Notes under the pieces: generated by a model
What the model was told of the DNA's origin: nothing
The model's input: only the letters and a program-made list of their open reading frames with translations
Databases searched by the model: none
Program-made: the position numbers and the translations under genes
Assembly: GCF_016862115.1 (NCBI RefSeq)
Contig: NZ_BOMI01000022.1
Location: 1-58,318, forward strand
Direction of reading: 5' to 3'
DNA: 58,318 nucleotides
DNA from: Paractinoplanes deccanensis
Lineage (GTDB): Bacteria; Actinomycetota; Actinomycetes; Mycobacteriales; Micromonosporaceae
Shown: positions 48,547 to 56,862 of the stretch, in pieces
How the letters are laid out: every line of letters starts with the position of its first letter
Numbering within the stretch: the first letter of the stretch is position 1

Positions 48547-49775
48547 CAGTTCTCCCTCCAGGTGGCGACCCACCAGCGGGTCAGCCAGCCGGCCAGCACG
48601 CCGGCGATCAGGCCGGCCACGACGAGCACCAGCAGGAGCAGCCAGCCGCGGCCGAGGCCGGGCGCGTCGGGGGCGGTCGAGGCGGCGACGGTGTCGATGC
48701 TGAGCTCGAGCGGCATGCCGGGGGCGCCGGCCGAGGTGGCGGACGCGAAGGAGTTGCTCACGATCAGGCAGACGGTGTCGATGGCCTCGTCGCCGGGGGA
48801 CCAGCGCAGGCCGGCCGAGATGACGTCGGCGCGCCCGCTGCTCGCGTCGAGGCCCCGCACCAGCTCGCGGCCGTTCGGAGTCGCGGCCTTCAGGAGGACG
48901 CCGTAGTCGCGGTTCACGGGGCGGTCCAGCGCGACGCTGACGGACGCCCGCAGTTCCTGGCCCGGTTGCAGCGGCACCCGGTAGTAGCGGTGCTCGCCGA
49001 TGCGCTCCCGGTCGGTGAAGAGGCCGGCCGACAGCACCGGGGCCTTCTCGCACGTCGCGGCGCCGGTGACGGCCGCGGGGGTGACGGGCGGTGGTACGGC
49101 GGCGCGGTCCACGAGTTGGCGTACCCGGTCGGTCAGCTCCTGCTCGCTCGTCGCCGACGCGTAGGTGCCGCCGGTCGCCGTGGAGATGCAGACGAGCTGT
49201 TTGCGGGTCTTCTCGTCGGGGGTCAGCCCGAGCGTGTCCACGACCAGCTTGGTGCCCTGGGCCGCCAGCTGCCGCGCGACGGTGCACGGGTCCGGCGGCG
49301 TGCAGGTGTCCTCCCCGTCGGTGATCAGCACGATGCGCCGGGCCGCCTCGCCGGTGCCGAGGTCGCGTGCGGCCGCGCGCAGGGCGAGGCCGATCGGCGT
49401 GAAGCCGGTGGGCTGCAGCCGCGCGATGGCGTTCTTGGCGGCGACCGGCTCGACCGGCCCGATCGGCACGATCGACTGGGTGTCCTGGCAGCCCTTGCGC
49501 TTGTCGTCGCCGCCGTACGTGGCGCCGAGCACCCGGATGCCGAGCTGCGTGGTCTCCGGCAGCCCGTCGACGACCTGGCCGAAGGCCCGCTTGGCGACCG
49601 CGATGCGGGTCTCGCCGTCGATGTCCTTGGCGCGCATGGAGCCGCTGACGTCGAGGACGAGCTCCACCCGGGGTGGCTCGGAGGTCTCGTCGGCACGGGC
49701 CGGCGCGGCGCCCATCAACGTCGATGTGGCGATCAAACCGACTGATGCCCATATGGACAGTCTTCTGTGGATCAC
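48546..49775 (-). CDS. Surface VWA-domain protein
   Basis: A 409-aa protein with a signal peptide (residues 1-29, ending PARA), then a von Willebrand factor A domain with MIDAS motif DVSGSM at about residue 42 and the later ITDGEDTC loop. A beta-rich extracellular domain follows, then a C-terminal transmembrane helix (GWLLLLVLVVAGLIAGVLAG) and a short basic tail. VWA domains bind metal-dependent protein ligands or act as assembly chaperones. It heads a two-gene unit with its membrane partner. The ligand is unknown. Confidence 0.88.
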   Translation of the reverse strand: MIHRRLSIWASVGLIATSTLMGAAPARADETSEPPRVELVLDVSGSMRAKDIDGETRIAVAKRAFGQVVDGLPETTQLGIRVLGATYGGDDKRKGCQDTQSIVPIGPVEPVAAKNAIARLQPTGFTPIGLALRAAARDLGTGEAARRIVLITDGEDTCTPPDPCTVARQLAAQGTKLVVDTLGLTPDEKTRKQLVCISTATGGTYASATSEQELTDRVRQLVDRAAVPPPVTPAAVTGAATCEKAPVLSAGLFTDRERIGEHRYYRVPLQPGQELRASVSVALDRPVNRDYGVLLKAATPNGRELVRGLDASSGRADVISAGLRWSPGDEAIDTVCLIVSNSFASATSAGAPGMPLELSIDTVAASTAPDAPGLGRGWLLLLVLVVAGLIAGVLAGWLTRWWVATWREN

Positions 49776-49793
49776 GCGGCAAGATCATAAGGC

Positions 49794-50025
49794 GTGCGGG
49801 CGGAGCCGCCGCACGCGGCCCAGACGGTGACCGGTATCGATGCCAGGGGGCCGAAGGCGCTTTCGAAGCAGGCGCGCGACCGCGTCAAGGCGTTCCTCCG
49901 CGCCTACGACGAGCGCCGCTTCCGAGGCGAGCGTGCGGCACATCGGCGGGACGGCGTACGTCGCGGTCGCCGGAACGGCCGGCGGGCGGCAGGTGACGGC
50001 CCGGGTCGAGGCGCCCTACGGCTGA
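49794..50025 (+). pseudogene. Small frameshifted ORF
   Basis: From GTG 49794 the frame reads KALSKQARDRVKAFLRAYDE and RRF up to 49922. Skipping one base then gives EASVRHIGGTAYVAVAGTAG and GRQVTARVEAPYG to a TGA at 50023-50025. Both halves look like genuine protein with high third-position GC, but they are in different frames. A single-base insertion near 49923 (mutation or sequencing error) is the simplest explanation. The joined product would be about 76 aa. The family is not recognised. The rest of 49776-50101 shows nothing else. Confidence 0.5.
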
Positions 50026-50101
50026 TCCGCCGATCCGCACACCTGGCGGCGGCGGCCCGCGTACGGTCGGAGGTGCCGGCATCACATCACGGGAGAGGCC
50101 G

Positions 50102-50941
50102 ATGGCGACGATCCTGGTGGCCGACGACGAACCGGACGTCGCGGACCTTTTCACGACCGTATTGACGTCGGCGGGACACACGGTGCACACCGTGCCCGAC
50201 GGGCCGTCCGCGCTCGCCCGCATCGCCGAGCTGAAGCCCGATCTGAGCGTCCTCGACCACTACATGCCCGAGATGACGGGGCTTCAGGTCGCCCAGCGGC
50301 TGCGCGACGATCCCGGCACGACCGGTCTGCCACTGCTGATGGTGAGCGCGTGCGCGCCGCCCACCGCGTTGCTCTACTGCAACGTCGTCCTCGCCAAGCC
50401 CGTGCCGCTCGGCCAGTTCCGCTCGGTCGTGAGCGACCTGCTCACGCCGCACGAGAACGACCCGCTGCGTGACCCCGACCGGCTGCGCGCCGCGGGGGTG
50501 GCGCTCGACGGCTACAGCGATCACACCGCCCAGCGGGTCGACAGGTTCGCCGCCGAGGTCGCCGCCGAGGTGGGCGCCGACATGGCGGCGGTCACCGTGG
50601 TCCTCGCCGACTCGGTCGCCGTCTACGGGGCGCACGCGTTCGGCGGGTGGATCCGGGAGGCCGGGGGGATGCCGGCGGAGTGGACGCCGTGCGCCCGGGT
50701 GGTCCGCGCCGGCGAGCCGGTCGTGATCGACGACCTCGCCGCCGACCCGGACCTCGCCGGCACCCCGCTGGTGACGATCAGCCAGGTCCGCTCGTACGCC
50801 GGGGTGCCGCTTGCCGGCGCCGCGGGCCACCGGATCGGCACCGTCTGCGTGATGGGGCACGACCCGGGCGCCTTCTCCGCCGCCACTGTCGACCAGCTCA
50901 CCGCGCGCGCCGCGGAGGCCACGGCGTTCATCCGCCCGTAG
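50102..50941 (+). CDS. Response-regulator receiver domain fused to GAF domain
   Basis: A 279-aa signalling protein. Residues 1-120 are a REC domain: ILVADDEPDVADLF (acidic pair), DLSVLDHYMPEMTG with phospho-acceptor Asp near residue 52, and VLAKPVPLGQF (conserved Lys). Residues about 145-278 are a GAF domain (FAAEVAAEVGADMAAVTVVL, VVRAGEPVVIDDLAADPDLA, RIGTVCVMGHDPGAFSAATV). There is no DNA-binding or kinase output, so it may act through partner proteins. GGGAGAGG precedes the ATG. The stop overlaps the convergent GH35 gene by 14 bp. Confidence 0.87.
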   Translation: MATILVADDEPDVADLFTTVLTSAGHTVHTVPDGPSALARIAELKPDLSVLDHYMPEMTGLQVAQRLRDDPGTTGLPLLMVSACAPPTALLYCNVVLAKPVPLGQFRSVVSDLLTPHENDPLRDPDRLRAAGVALDGYSDHTAQRVDRFAAEVAAEVGADMAAVTVVLADSVAVYGAHAFGGWIREAGGMPAEWTPCARVVRAGEPVVIDDLAADPDLAGTPLVTISQVRSYAGVPLAGAAGHRIGTVCVMGHDPGAFSAATVDQLTARAAEATAFIRP

Positions 50942-53804
50942 GCGCCCAGGCGGGGGCCGCGACGAGCGGCACGTCCACGCCGCCGCGGACGGTGCCGAGG
51001 TTCGTCAGCGCCACCTTCTCGAGGCCGTTGCCGGGGCCGCCGTCGCTGGTGACCGCGAGGGCGAGGGTGTTGACGCCGTGCGGGTCGAGGATGCCGTTCG
51101 GCAGCACGAACGTGCCCTGCGGCCCGACGTCGGCGATGTACTGGCCGAGGTTCCACCCGTTCAGGAAGATCAGCGCCCGGTACCTCGCCGCCGACCGGGG
51201 CGTGCCCGGGTCGCCGATGGTCAGGCCCAGCGACGCGTCGTGGCCGGCGGGCACCGCCAGCCGGAACGTGCTGCGATACCACGTGGTGCCGGGCGCGGCC
51301 GTCGCGGCGGGCACGGCGGCCGTGTGCCAGGCGGCGTCGGGATAGCCGGGCAGGTGCACACCGGCGCGCTCGCCGGCCAGCCCGCCCGCGTTCGTGATGC
51401 CGCGTACCGGGTCGGCGGGGTCCTCGCCGCCGAGGTTGCCCTGGATCCGCCAGGTGGCGGCCGCGCCGAGCGACGTGGAGATCAGGCCGCGGCCCTCCTT
51501 GTGCGCGTCGTCGGCGTACACGTCCTGGGTGTGCCCGTTGTTGCGCACCATCACGGCGACGACGTGCTGCCCGGCGGTCCGGGACGAGGACGGCACGGTG
51601 AAGGTGGCCGTGGCGGTCCGCGGCGGCGACGGCTTTCCGGCGGGCAGCACGTTCTGGCCGAGGTAGGCGCCGTCGACCCAGACCTGCGCCAGGCCGGCGC
51701 CGCCGCCCCCGTACCGGATCCGCAGCGTCTCGACGCTGCCGGTCCAGCGGCCGCGATACCAGACGTCGCCCTGGTGGAAGCCGTAGTCGTCGGCGGTGAG
51801 CACGGGCTCGCCGGGCGGGGGCGGTGTGGTGGCGGCGGTCGTGGTGCGGCCGGCCGGCTGCCAGCCGGAGTCGTCGTAGCCGGGATCGGCCTCCGGCGAG
51901 CCGGGGGAGGAGCGCCAGACCAGATCGGGCAGCCGTACGGGATCAGCACCGTCGAGCCGGCCGTTCCACCGCACCCGCGTCCCGGGCGGGGCACCCCATA
52001 CCCGCAGGCTCGTGCGGCCGGTCGTGTCCCCGCTCAACAGCAGATCCGAGCCCTCGTACGTGGCTGTGCGCACGAGCGCGGGCCCGCTCACGAGCACCGG
52101 GCCCGCCGGGGTGTCCTGCCGCCAGAGGGTCGCGGTCGCCTCGTCGTCGGCGAGCAGCAGGGTGAGCGGCGGCCGGCCACCGCCGGTGATCCGCACCTCG
52201 GTGAGACCGTCGTGCACGTACGTCAGGCGCAGGTCGCCCGTGGCCGCGTCGTAGCTGCTCCGCACGTCACCGGAGACGGCCGGCGCGCTCGGGTAGCGCA
52301 GCACCGTCTCGCCGCTCTCGCCCCGGCGGCCGTGGAAGAGCGCGGTGCCGGCGAAGTGGGTCATCAGCTCGGACGTGGAGTAGACCAGGTGCTGAGCGTC
52401 CATGTCGTAATCGGCGACGAGCAGCTTGGCGTCCAGCCCGTTCAGGCGTACCGCCAGGGTGTGATCGCCGTCCTCGGTCGAGATGGGGAAGGTGAACGCG
52501 TCGTCGGTGGTGGCGCTGGACGGGTGGTGCATGGCGACGTAGAGGTGCGCGCCGGAGTGCGGGTTGACGTCGTGGTAGACCTTGACCTTCGCCGACGACG
52601 GGGTGACCGGATCGCCGCGGTCCAGCTCGGTGAGCGGTGCGAAGCTCTGCACGAACATGCCGAGCTGCTTCATCGTGGTCGCCTTGGGCCGCGGCTGCCG
52701 GGCCTCGTCGATCGCGGCGCCGTAGTCGTAGGAGGTGTAGACGACCGGCGACGGCAGCCAGCCCCAGGACGTGCCCCCGTACGTCATGTAGAAGTTCTGG
52801 ATGCTCAGGCCGTTGGCGATGTTCGTGCCGTAGAAGACGCGCTGGTAGCCGGAGCCTGCCTCCCGCGCGAGGCAGGGATAGGCGCCCGGCCCGCCCCAGT
52901 GGTCGAACCAGCCGCCGCCGAACTCGGCCGTGAAGCCCGGGGTGCGTGGTGAGGCGGAGGCCCCGCCCTTGGCGCCGCCGGGACCCCACAGGCCGAAGTC
53001 GGGCGCGTCCTTCGGCGCCTCGCCGCAGCGCTGCGGGCCGACGTAGGCGTCGAAGGCGTACAGGCCGGTCGGTCCCTCGACGGTGCCGGGCACCTCGGAG
53101 CTGCGCGGCACCCAATAGCCGTTGCGGCCCACGTCGTTGTGGAAGATCGGCACGGTGATGCCGTCGGCGCGGACCCGGCGGGCGAGGCGCAGCATGTACC
53201 GTTGCTGCGCGGCGCCGGTGACGAAGAGCTCGTTCTCGATCTGCTGGAGGATCACCGTGCCGGTGCCCTCGGTGAACTGGTGCCGCCCGATGATCGCGTC
53301 GATGCGGGTCATCCACTCGTCGGCGGCGGCGAGATAGCTCGGTGCGTCGCTGCGGGCCCGCCCGGGGTCGTTGCTCAGCCAGCCCGGGAAGCCGCCGCTG
53401 CTGGTCTCGGCGTTGATGTACGGGCCGGGACGCGCGATCACGTACAGCCCGGTCTGCGCGGCGATGTCGAGCAGCAGGTCCACGTCGCGGACGCCGCCGA
53501 AGTCGTACACGCCCCTCTTCGGCGAGTGGTACGCCCAGTTGAAGTAGATCGACACGGCGTTGTAGCCGTTCGCCTTCATCTTCTGCAGCACGTCGCGCCA
53601 CAGCCCGGGGCTCGGCAGCCGCCAGTACGCGAACTCGCCCGACCAGATGTACGTCCGCTTGCCGTCGAGCAGGAGCGAGTACTTGTCGTACGTCACCGTG
53701 TGCTTCGCGGTGGCGGGGACCGGGGTCCGCGGCACGGCCCCGCCCAGCGCCGCCGCCAGCACGGCGAGCACCACGACGAGCGCGGTCCTGCGGATCAAGG
53801 TCAT
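50928..53804 (-). CDS. Secreted GH35 beta-galactosidase
   Basis: A 958-aa secreted enzyme. Signal peptide at residues 1-32 (ALVVVLAVLAAALGGAVP). The GH35 TIM barrel opens with IWSGEFAYWRLPSPGLWRDV and has the acid/base block ILQQIENELF (Glu192) and nucleophile block TAEFGGGWFDHWGG (Glu294). Several beta-sandwich domains follow, including jelly-roll galactose-binding-like regions (RYRALIFLNGWNLGQYIADV). It removes terminal beta-galactose from oligo- or polysaccharides outside the cell. ATG 53804 is supported by a TACGTT -10 (53816-53811) lying 6 bp upstream, as in a leaderless gene. Confidence 0.94.
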   Translation of the reverse strand: MTLIRRTALVVVLAVLAAALGGAVPRTPVPATAKHTVTYDKYSLLLDGKRTYIWSGEFAYWRLPSPGLWRDVLQKMKANGYNAVSIYFNWAYHSPKRGVYDFGGVRDVDLLLDIAAQTGLYVIARPGPYINAETSSGGFPGWLSNDPGRARSDAPSYLAAADEWMTRIDAIIGRHQFTEGTGTVILQQIENELFVTGAAQQRYMLRLARRVRADGITVPIFHNDVGRNGYWVPRSSEVPGTVEGPTGLYAFDAYVGPQRCGEAPKDAPDFGLWGPGGAKGGASASPRTPGFTAEFGGGWFDHWGGPGAYPCLAREAGSGYQRVFYGTNIANGLSIQNFYMTYGGTSWGWLPSPVVYTSYDYGAAIDEARQPRPKATTMKQLGMFVQSFAPLTELDRGDPVTPSSAKVKVYHDVNPHSGAHLYVAMHHPSSATTDDAFTFPISTEDGDHTLAVRLNGLDAKLLVADYDMDAQHLVYSTSELMTHFAGTALFHGRRGESGETVLRYPSAPAVSGDVRSSYDAATGDLRLTYVHDGLTEVRITGGGRPPLTLLLADDEATATLWRQDTPAGPVLVSGPALVRTATYEGSDLLLSGDTTGRTSLRVWGAPPGTRVRWNGRLDGADPVRLPDLVWRSSPGSPEADPGYDDSGWQPAGRTTTAATTPPPPGEPVLTADDYGFHQGDVWYRGRWTGSVETLRIRYGGGGAGLAQVWVDGAYLGQNVLPAGKPSPPRTATATFTVPSSSRTAGQHVVAVMVRNNGHTQDVYADDAHKEGRGLISTSLGAAATWRIQGNLGGEDPADPVRGITNAGGLAGERAGVHLPGYPDAAWHTAAVPAATAAPGTTWYRSTFRLAVPAGHDASLGLTIGDPGTPRSAARYRALIFLNGWNLGQYIADVGPQGTFVLPNGILDPHGVNTLALAVTSDGGPGNGLEKVALTNLGTVRGGVDVPLVAAPAWAPTGG

Positions 53805-53899
53805 GACGCAAACGTAGTGGCCGTTCGTGCCAATTCGCCGCGGGGACCCATCCGGCGTCCGCCCCGCGCCGAACCTCTCGCGACATCGGGAGGGGAACA

Positions 53900-55534
53900 A
53901 TGATCAAACGATCACTGGCGGCGGCCGGAGCCGTCGCACTCGTCGTGTCGCTCACCGCGCTCGGGCCCGGCGCCTCCACGGCGTCCAGCCACCGCGAGGC
54001 GCCGCTCATCGCCAGCGACCCGGCCGCCGACAACACCGACCTCTACGCCTTCGTGAGCCCGGACCGCCCGGGCTACGTGACGATGATCGCCAACTGGATC
54101 CCGTTCGAGGAGCCCGACGGCGGGCCCAACTTCTACCCGTTCGCCACCGACGCCGCGTACCGCATCAACGTCGACAGCGACGGCGACGCCAAGCCGGACG
54201 CGGTCTTCCGGTGGACCTTCAAGAACGTCGACAAGCGCGGCACCAAGACCTTCCTCTACAACGACGGCCCGGTCACCTCGCTCGACGACCAGAACCTGCT
54301 GTTCAAGCAGACCTACACGCTCGAGTCGTCGTTCAACGGCGAGCCCTTCAAGACCCGCGTCAGCGACGCACCGGTCGCGCCGTCGCGGATCGGCGCCGCC
54401 TCGATGCCCGACTACCAGAAGCTGCGCGACCAGTCGACCATCCAGCTCAAGGGCGGCTGGAAGCTGTTCGCGGGCCAGGCCGACGACCCGTTCTTCCTCG
54501 ACCTGCGCGTCTTCGACCTGCTGTACGGCGGGGACCTCAGCGAGACGGGCACCGACACGCTGGCCGGCTACAACGTGAACACCATCGCCCTGCAGGTGCC
54601 GTTCAAGGACGTGGCGCTCAAGGGCGACGCGGACCGCAACCCGGTCGTCGGCGTCTGGACCACCACCGAGCGCAGCCGCTACCGGATGACCGGCGGCGAC
54701 GCCTCCGCGCCGCGGGGCAACGACAGCGTGCAGGTGTCGCGGCTCGGCAACCCGCTGGTCAACGAGGTCGTCGTGCCGGCCGGCCTGAAGGACGCGTTCA
54801 ACTCGATCTCGCCGGACAAGGACGCCGGCATCCCGCAGGTGGTCAAGCGGGTCACCGACCCGGAGCTGCCCCGCCTGATCGAGAAGATCTACGGGGTGAA
54901 GGCCCCGCCGGCGCCGCGCAACGACCTGGTCGAGATCTACCTGACCGGCATCACCACGAAGGTGAAGGGCCCGATCAAGGCGGACCTGAACTCGCAGCTG
55001 AACAACAAGGACGTCGACGCGAGCCGGTTCCGGCCCTCGGAGATGCTGCGGCTCAACCTCGGCGTGCCGGTCAGCGCCCAGCCGCAGCGGCTCGGCGTGC
55101 TCGCCAAGGACCTTCAGGGCTTCCCGAACGGGCGTCGGCTGACCGACGACGTCGTGGACATCTCGGTGCAGGCGGTCGAGGGCGCGGCGCAGAGCGGCAA
55201 GCTGGTGGACGCGCTGGCCGCGGGCGACAAGGTGGACGCGAACGACAACCCGTTCGGCGGCACGTTCCCGTACGTGGCGCTGCCCAACCAGGGCCCGGCC
55301 TCTCCTTCTCCGGCCGCGGCTTCCCCCTCTTCCCCTTCCTCTCCGTCTCCTTCTGACGAGCCTCAGCCCTCGATCACGCCCGCGGCGTCGTCGAGCGGGC
55401 TCAGCAACTCGTCCGCGCTGCTGGGCGGTGTGCTGGGCGCGGTCGCGCTGGTCACGATGCTCACCGTCTGGTGGCTGATGCGGCGACGGCGGCTGTCCCG
55501 GCCGTCCGCCGACGACGACACGGTCATCTTCTGA
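53900..55534 (+). CDS. DUF4331 surface protein with C-terminal membrane anchor
   Basis: A 544-aa protein with a signal peptide (residues 1-29) followed by the DUF4331 signature SSHREAPLIASDPAADNTDL. Family blocks continue: YVTMIANWIPFEEPDGGPNF, FFLDLRVFDLLYGGDLSETG and GYNVNTIALQVPF. A Ser/Pro linker and a transmembrane helix (LLGGVLGAVALVTMLTVWWL) then lead to the tail RRRRLSRP, so it is anchored on the cell surface. Function is not established. GGGAGGGGAA precedes the ATG. It is the first gene of a unit with a TPR protein and a NicO-type transporter. Confidence 0.9.
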   Translation: MIKRSLAAAGAVALVVSLTALGPGASTASSHREAPLIASDPAADNTDLYAFVSPDRPGYVTMIANWIPFEEPDGGPNFYPFATDAAYRINVDSDGDAKPDAVFRWTFKNVDKRGTKTFLYNDGPVTSLDDQNLLFKQTYTLESSFNGEPFKTRVSDAPVAPSRIGAASMPDYQKLRDQSTIQLKGGWKLFAGQADDPFFLDLRVFDLLYGGDLSETGTDTLAGYNVNTIALQVPFKDVALKGDADRNPVVGVWTTTERSRYRMTGGDASAPRGNDSVQVSRLGNPLVNEVVVPAGLKDAFNSISPDKDAGIPQVVKRVTDPELPRLIEKIYGVKAPPAPRNDLVEIYLTGITTKVKGPIKADLNSQLNNKDVDASRFRPSEMLRLNLGVPVSAQPQRLGVLAKDLQGFPNGRRLTDDVVDISVQAVEGAAQSGKLVDALAAGDKVDANDNPFGGTFPYVALPNQGPASPSPAAASPSSPSSPSPSDEPQPSITPAASSSGLSNSSALLGGVLGAVALVTMLTVWWLMRRRRLSRPSADDDTVIF

Positions 55535-55569
55535 GCGCGCGTGTCCCCCGTACGAGGAAGGAACCTCCC

Positions 55570-56862
55570 ATGAAACGAGCTGTCACCGTGGCCCTGGCCG
55601 CGATCGCCCTGCTCGCCGTGGGCGCGATCTTCGGACTGCGGGGGACACCCGCCCCGCCCGAGCCGGCCGCCGCCATCGCCCGCACCGACCGGCTCGAGCA
55701 GACGGTCACCCAGGCGCGGCAGCGGCTGCGCACCCTGCCCCGCGACCACCGGACCTGGGCCCAATTGGGTCTGGCATATGTGGAGCAGGCCCGGGTGAGC
55801 GCCGACCCGAGCCGGTATCCGATGGCCGAGGAGGCGCTGCGCCGCTCGCTGGCCGTGCGCCCGCGCGACAACCCGGACGCCCAGGTCGGCCTCGGCGCCC
55901 TGGCGAACGCCCGGCACGACTTCACCGCCGCGCGCGGGCACGCCCAGGCCGCGCTGAGGGTCAACCCCTATTCCTCCGACGCGTACGGGGTGCTGGCCGA
56001 CGCCGAGACCCAGCTGGGCCGTCCGGCGGCGGCGAGCGCGGCCGTGCAGCGCATGCTCGACCTGCGGCCCGGGCTCGCCGCGTACGCCAGGGCCTCGTAC
56101 GACCTGGAACAGAAGGGCCGCCTCACGGAGGCCACGGCTCTGATGCGGCGCGCCCTGGCCGCCGCGGTGGACCCGGCTGACATCGCCTTCTGCCGCAACC
56201 AGCTGGGCGACCTGGCCTGGTTTCGCGGCGACCTGACGGGCGCCGCGGCCGAATACGAGGCCGGCCTGGCGGCGGCTCCCGACTATCACCCCCTGCTGCG
56301 CGGCCGGGCCCGCGTGTCGGCCGCCACCGGCAACGTGGACGCGGCGGTGGCCGACCTGCGAGCGGTGACGGCGCGAACCCCCACCCCCGAGACCCTGATG
56401 GAGTACGCGGAGACGCTGCGCCTCGCGGGCCGTGCCGAGGAGGCCGCGCGCCAGCTCACCCTGGCCGCCGCCGCCCACCAGCTCTTCGTGGCCAACGGCG
56501 GCCGCGACGAGCTGACCGCCGCCCAGCTGGCCCTGGCCACGGGCGACCCCCACAAGGCCGTGACCGCCGCGACGACAGAGTGGCGCCGCCGCCCGTTCGC
56601 CGAGGTCGCCGACGTGCTGGCCCAGGCCCTCCACACCACGGGCCAGGACAAAGCGGCACTGCCGTACGCCCAGCAGGCGACCGCCGCGAGCCCGCAGAAC
56701 GCCGCCTACGCCTACCACAAGGCCCTGATCGCCCTCTCCCTCGGCGACCACGAGAGCGCCCGCGCCGACCTGCGCCGCGCCCGCACCCTGAACCCCCACT
56801 TCTCGCCCGTGGACGGCCCGAACGCCGCCCGGGCCCTGGCCGCCCTGGAGTCCCGGCGATGA
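55570..56862 (+). CDS. TPR-repeat lipoprotein-like/secreted protein
   Basis: A 430-aa protein with an N-terminal membrane or signal helix (VTVALAAIALLAVGAIFGL) and at least eight tetratricopeptide repeats (for example RTWAQLGLAYVEQARVSADP, AYGVLADAETQLGRPAAASA, AAYAYHKALIALSLGDHESA). TPRs are protein-interaction scaffolds. There is no lipobox cysteine, so it is probably held by the uncleaved helix. It lies 35 bp after the DUF4331 gene and overlaps the transporter gene (ATGA), so the three probably function together in an envelope process. Confidence 0.87.
   Translation: MKRAVTVALAAIALLAVGAIFGLRGTPAPPEPAAAIARTDRLEQTVTQARQRLRTLPRDHRTWAQLGLAYVEQARVSADPSRYPMAEEALRRSLAVRPRDNPDAQVGLGALANARHDFTAARGHAQAALRVNPYSSDAYGVLADAETQLGRPAAASAAVQRMLDLRPGLAAYARASYDLEQKGRLTEATALMRRALAAAVDPADIAFCRNQLGDLAWFRGDLTGAAAEYEAGLAAAPDYHPLLRGRARVSAATGNVDAAVADLRAVTARTPTPETLMEYAETLRLAGRAEEAARQLTLAAAAHQLFVANGGRDELTAAQLALATGDPHKAVTAATTEWRRRPFAEVADVLAQALHTTGQDKAALPYAQQATAASPQNAAYAYHKALIALSLGDHESARADLRRARTLNPHFSPVDGPNAARALAALESRR

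Noticed and set aside
49060..49090. GGTGACGG-like repeats in the VWA gene as another SARP site
   Set aside because: They are 15 bp apart rather than 11, lie inside coding sequence, and have no start codon at the expected distance.
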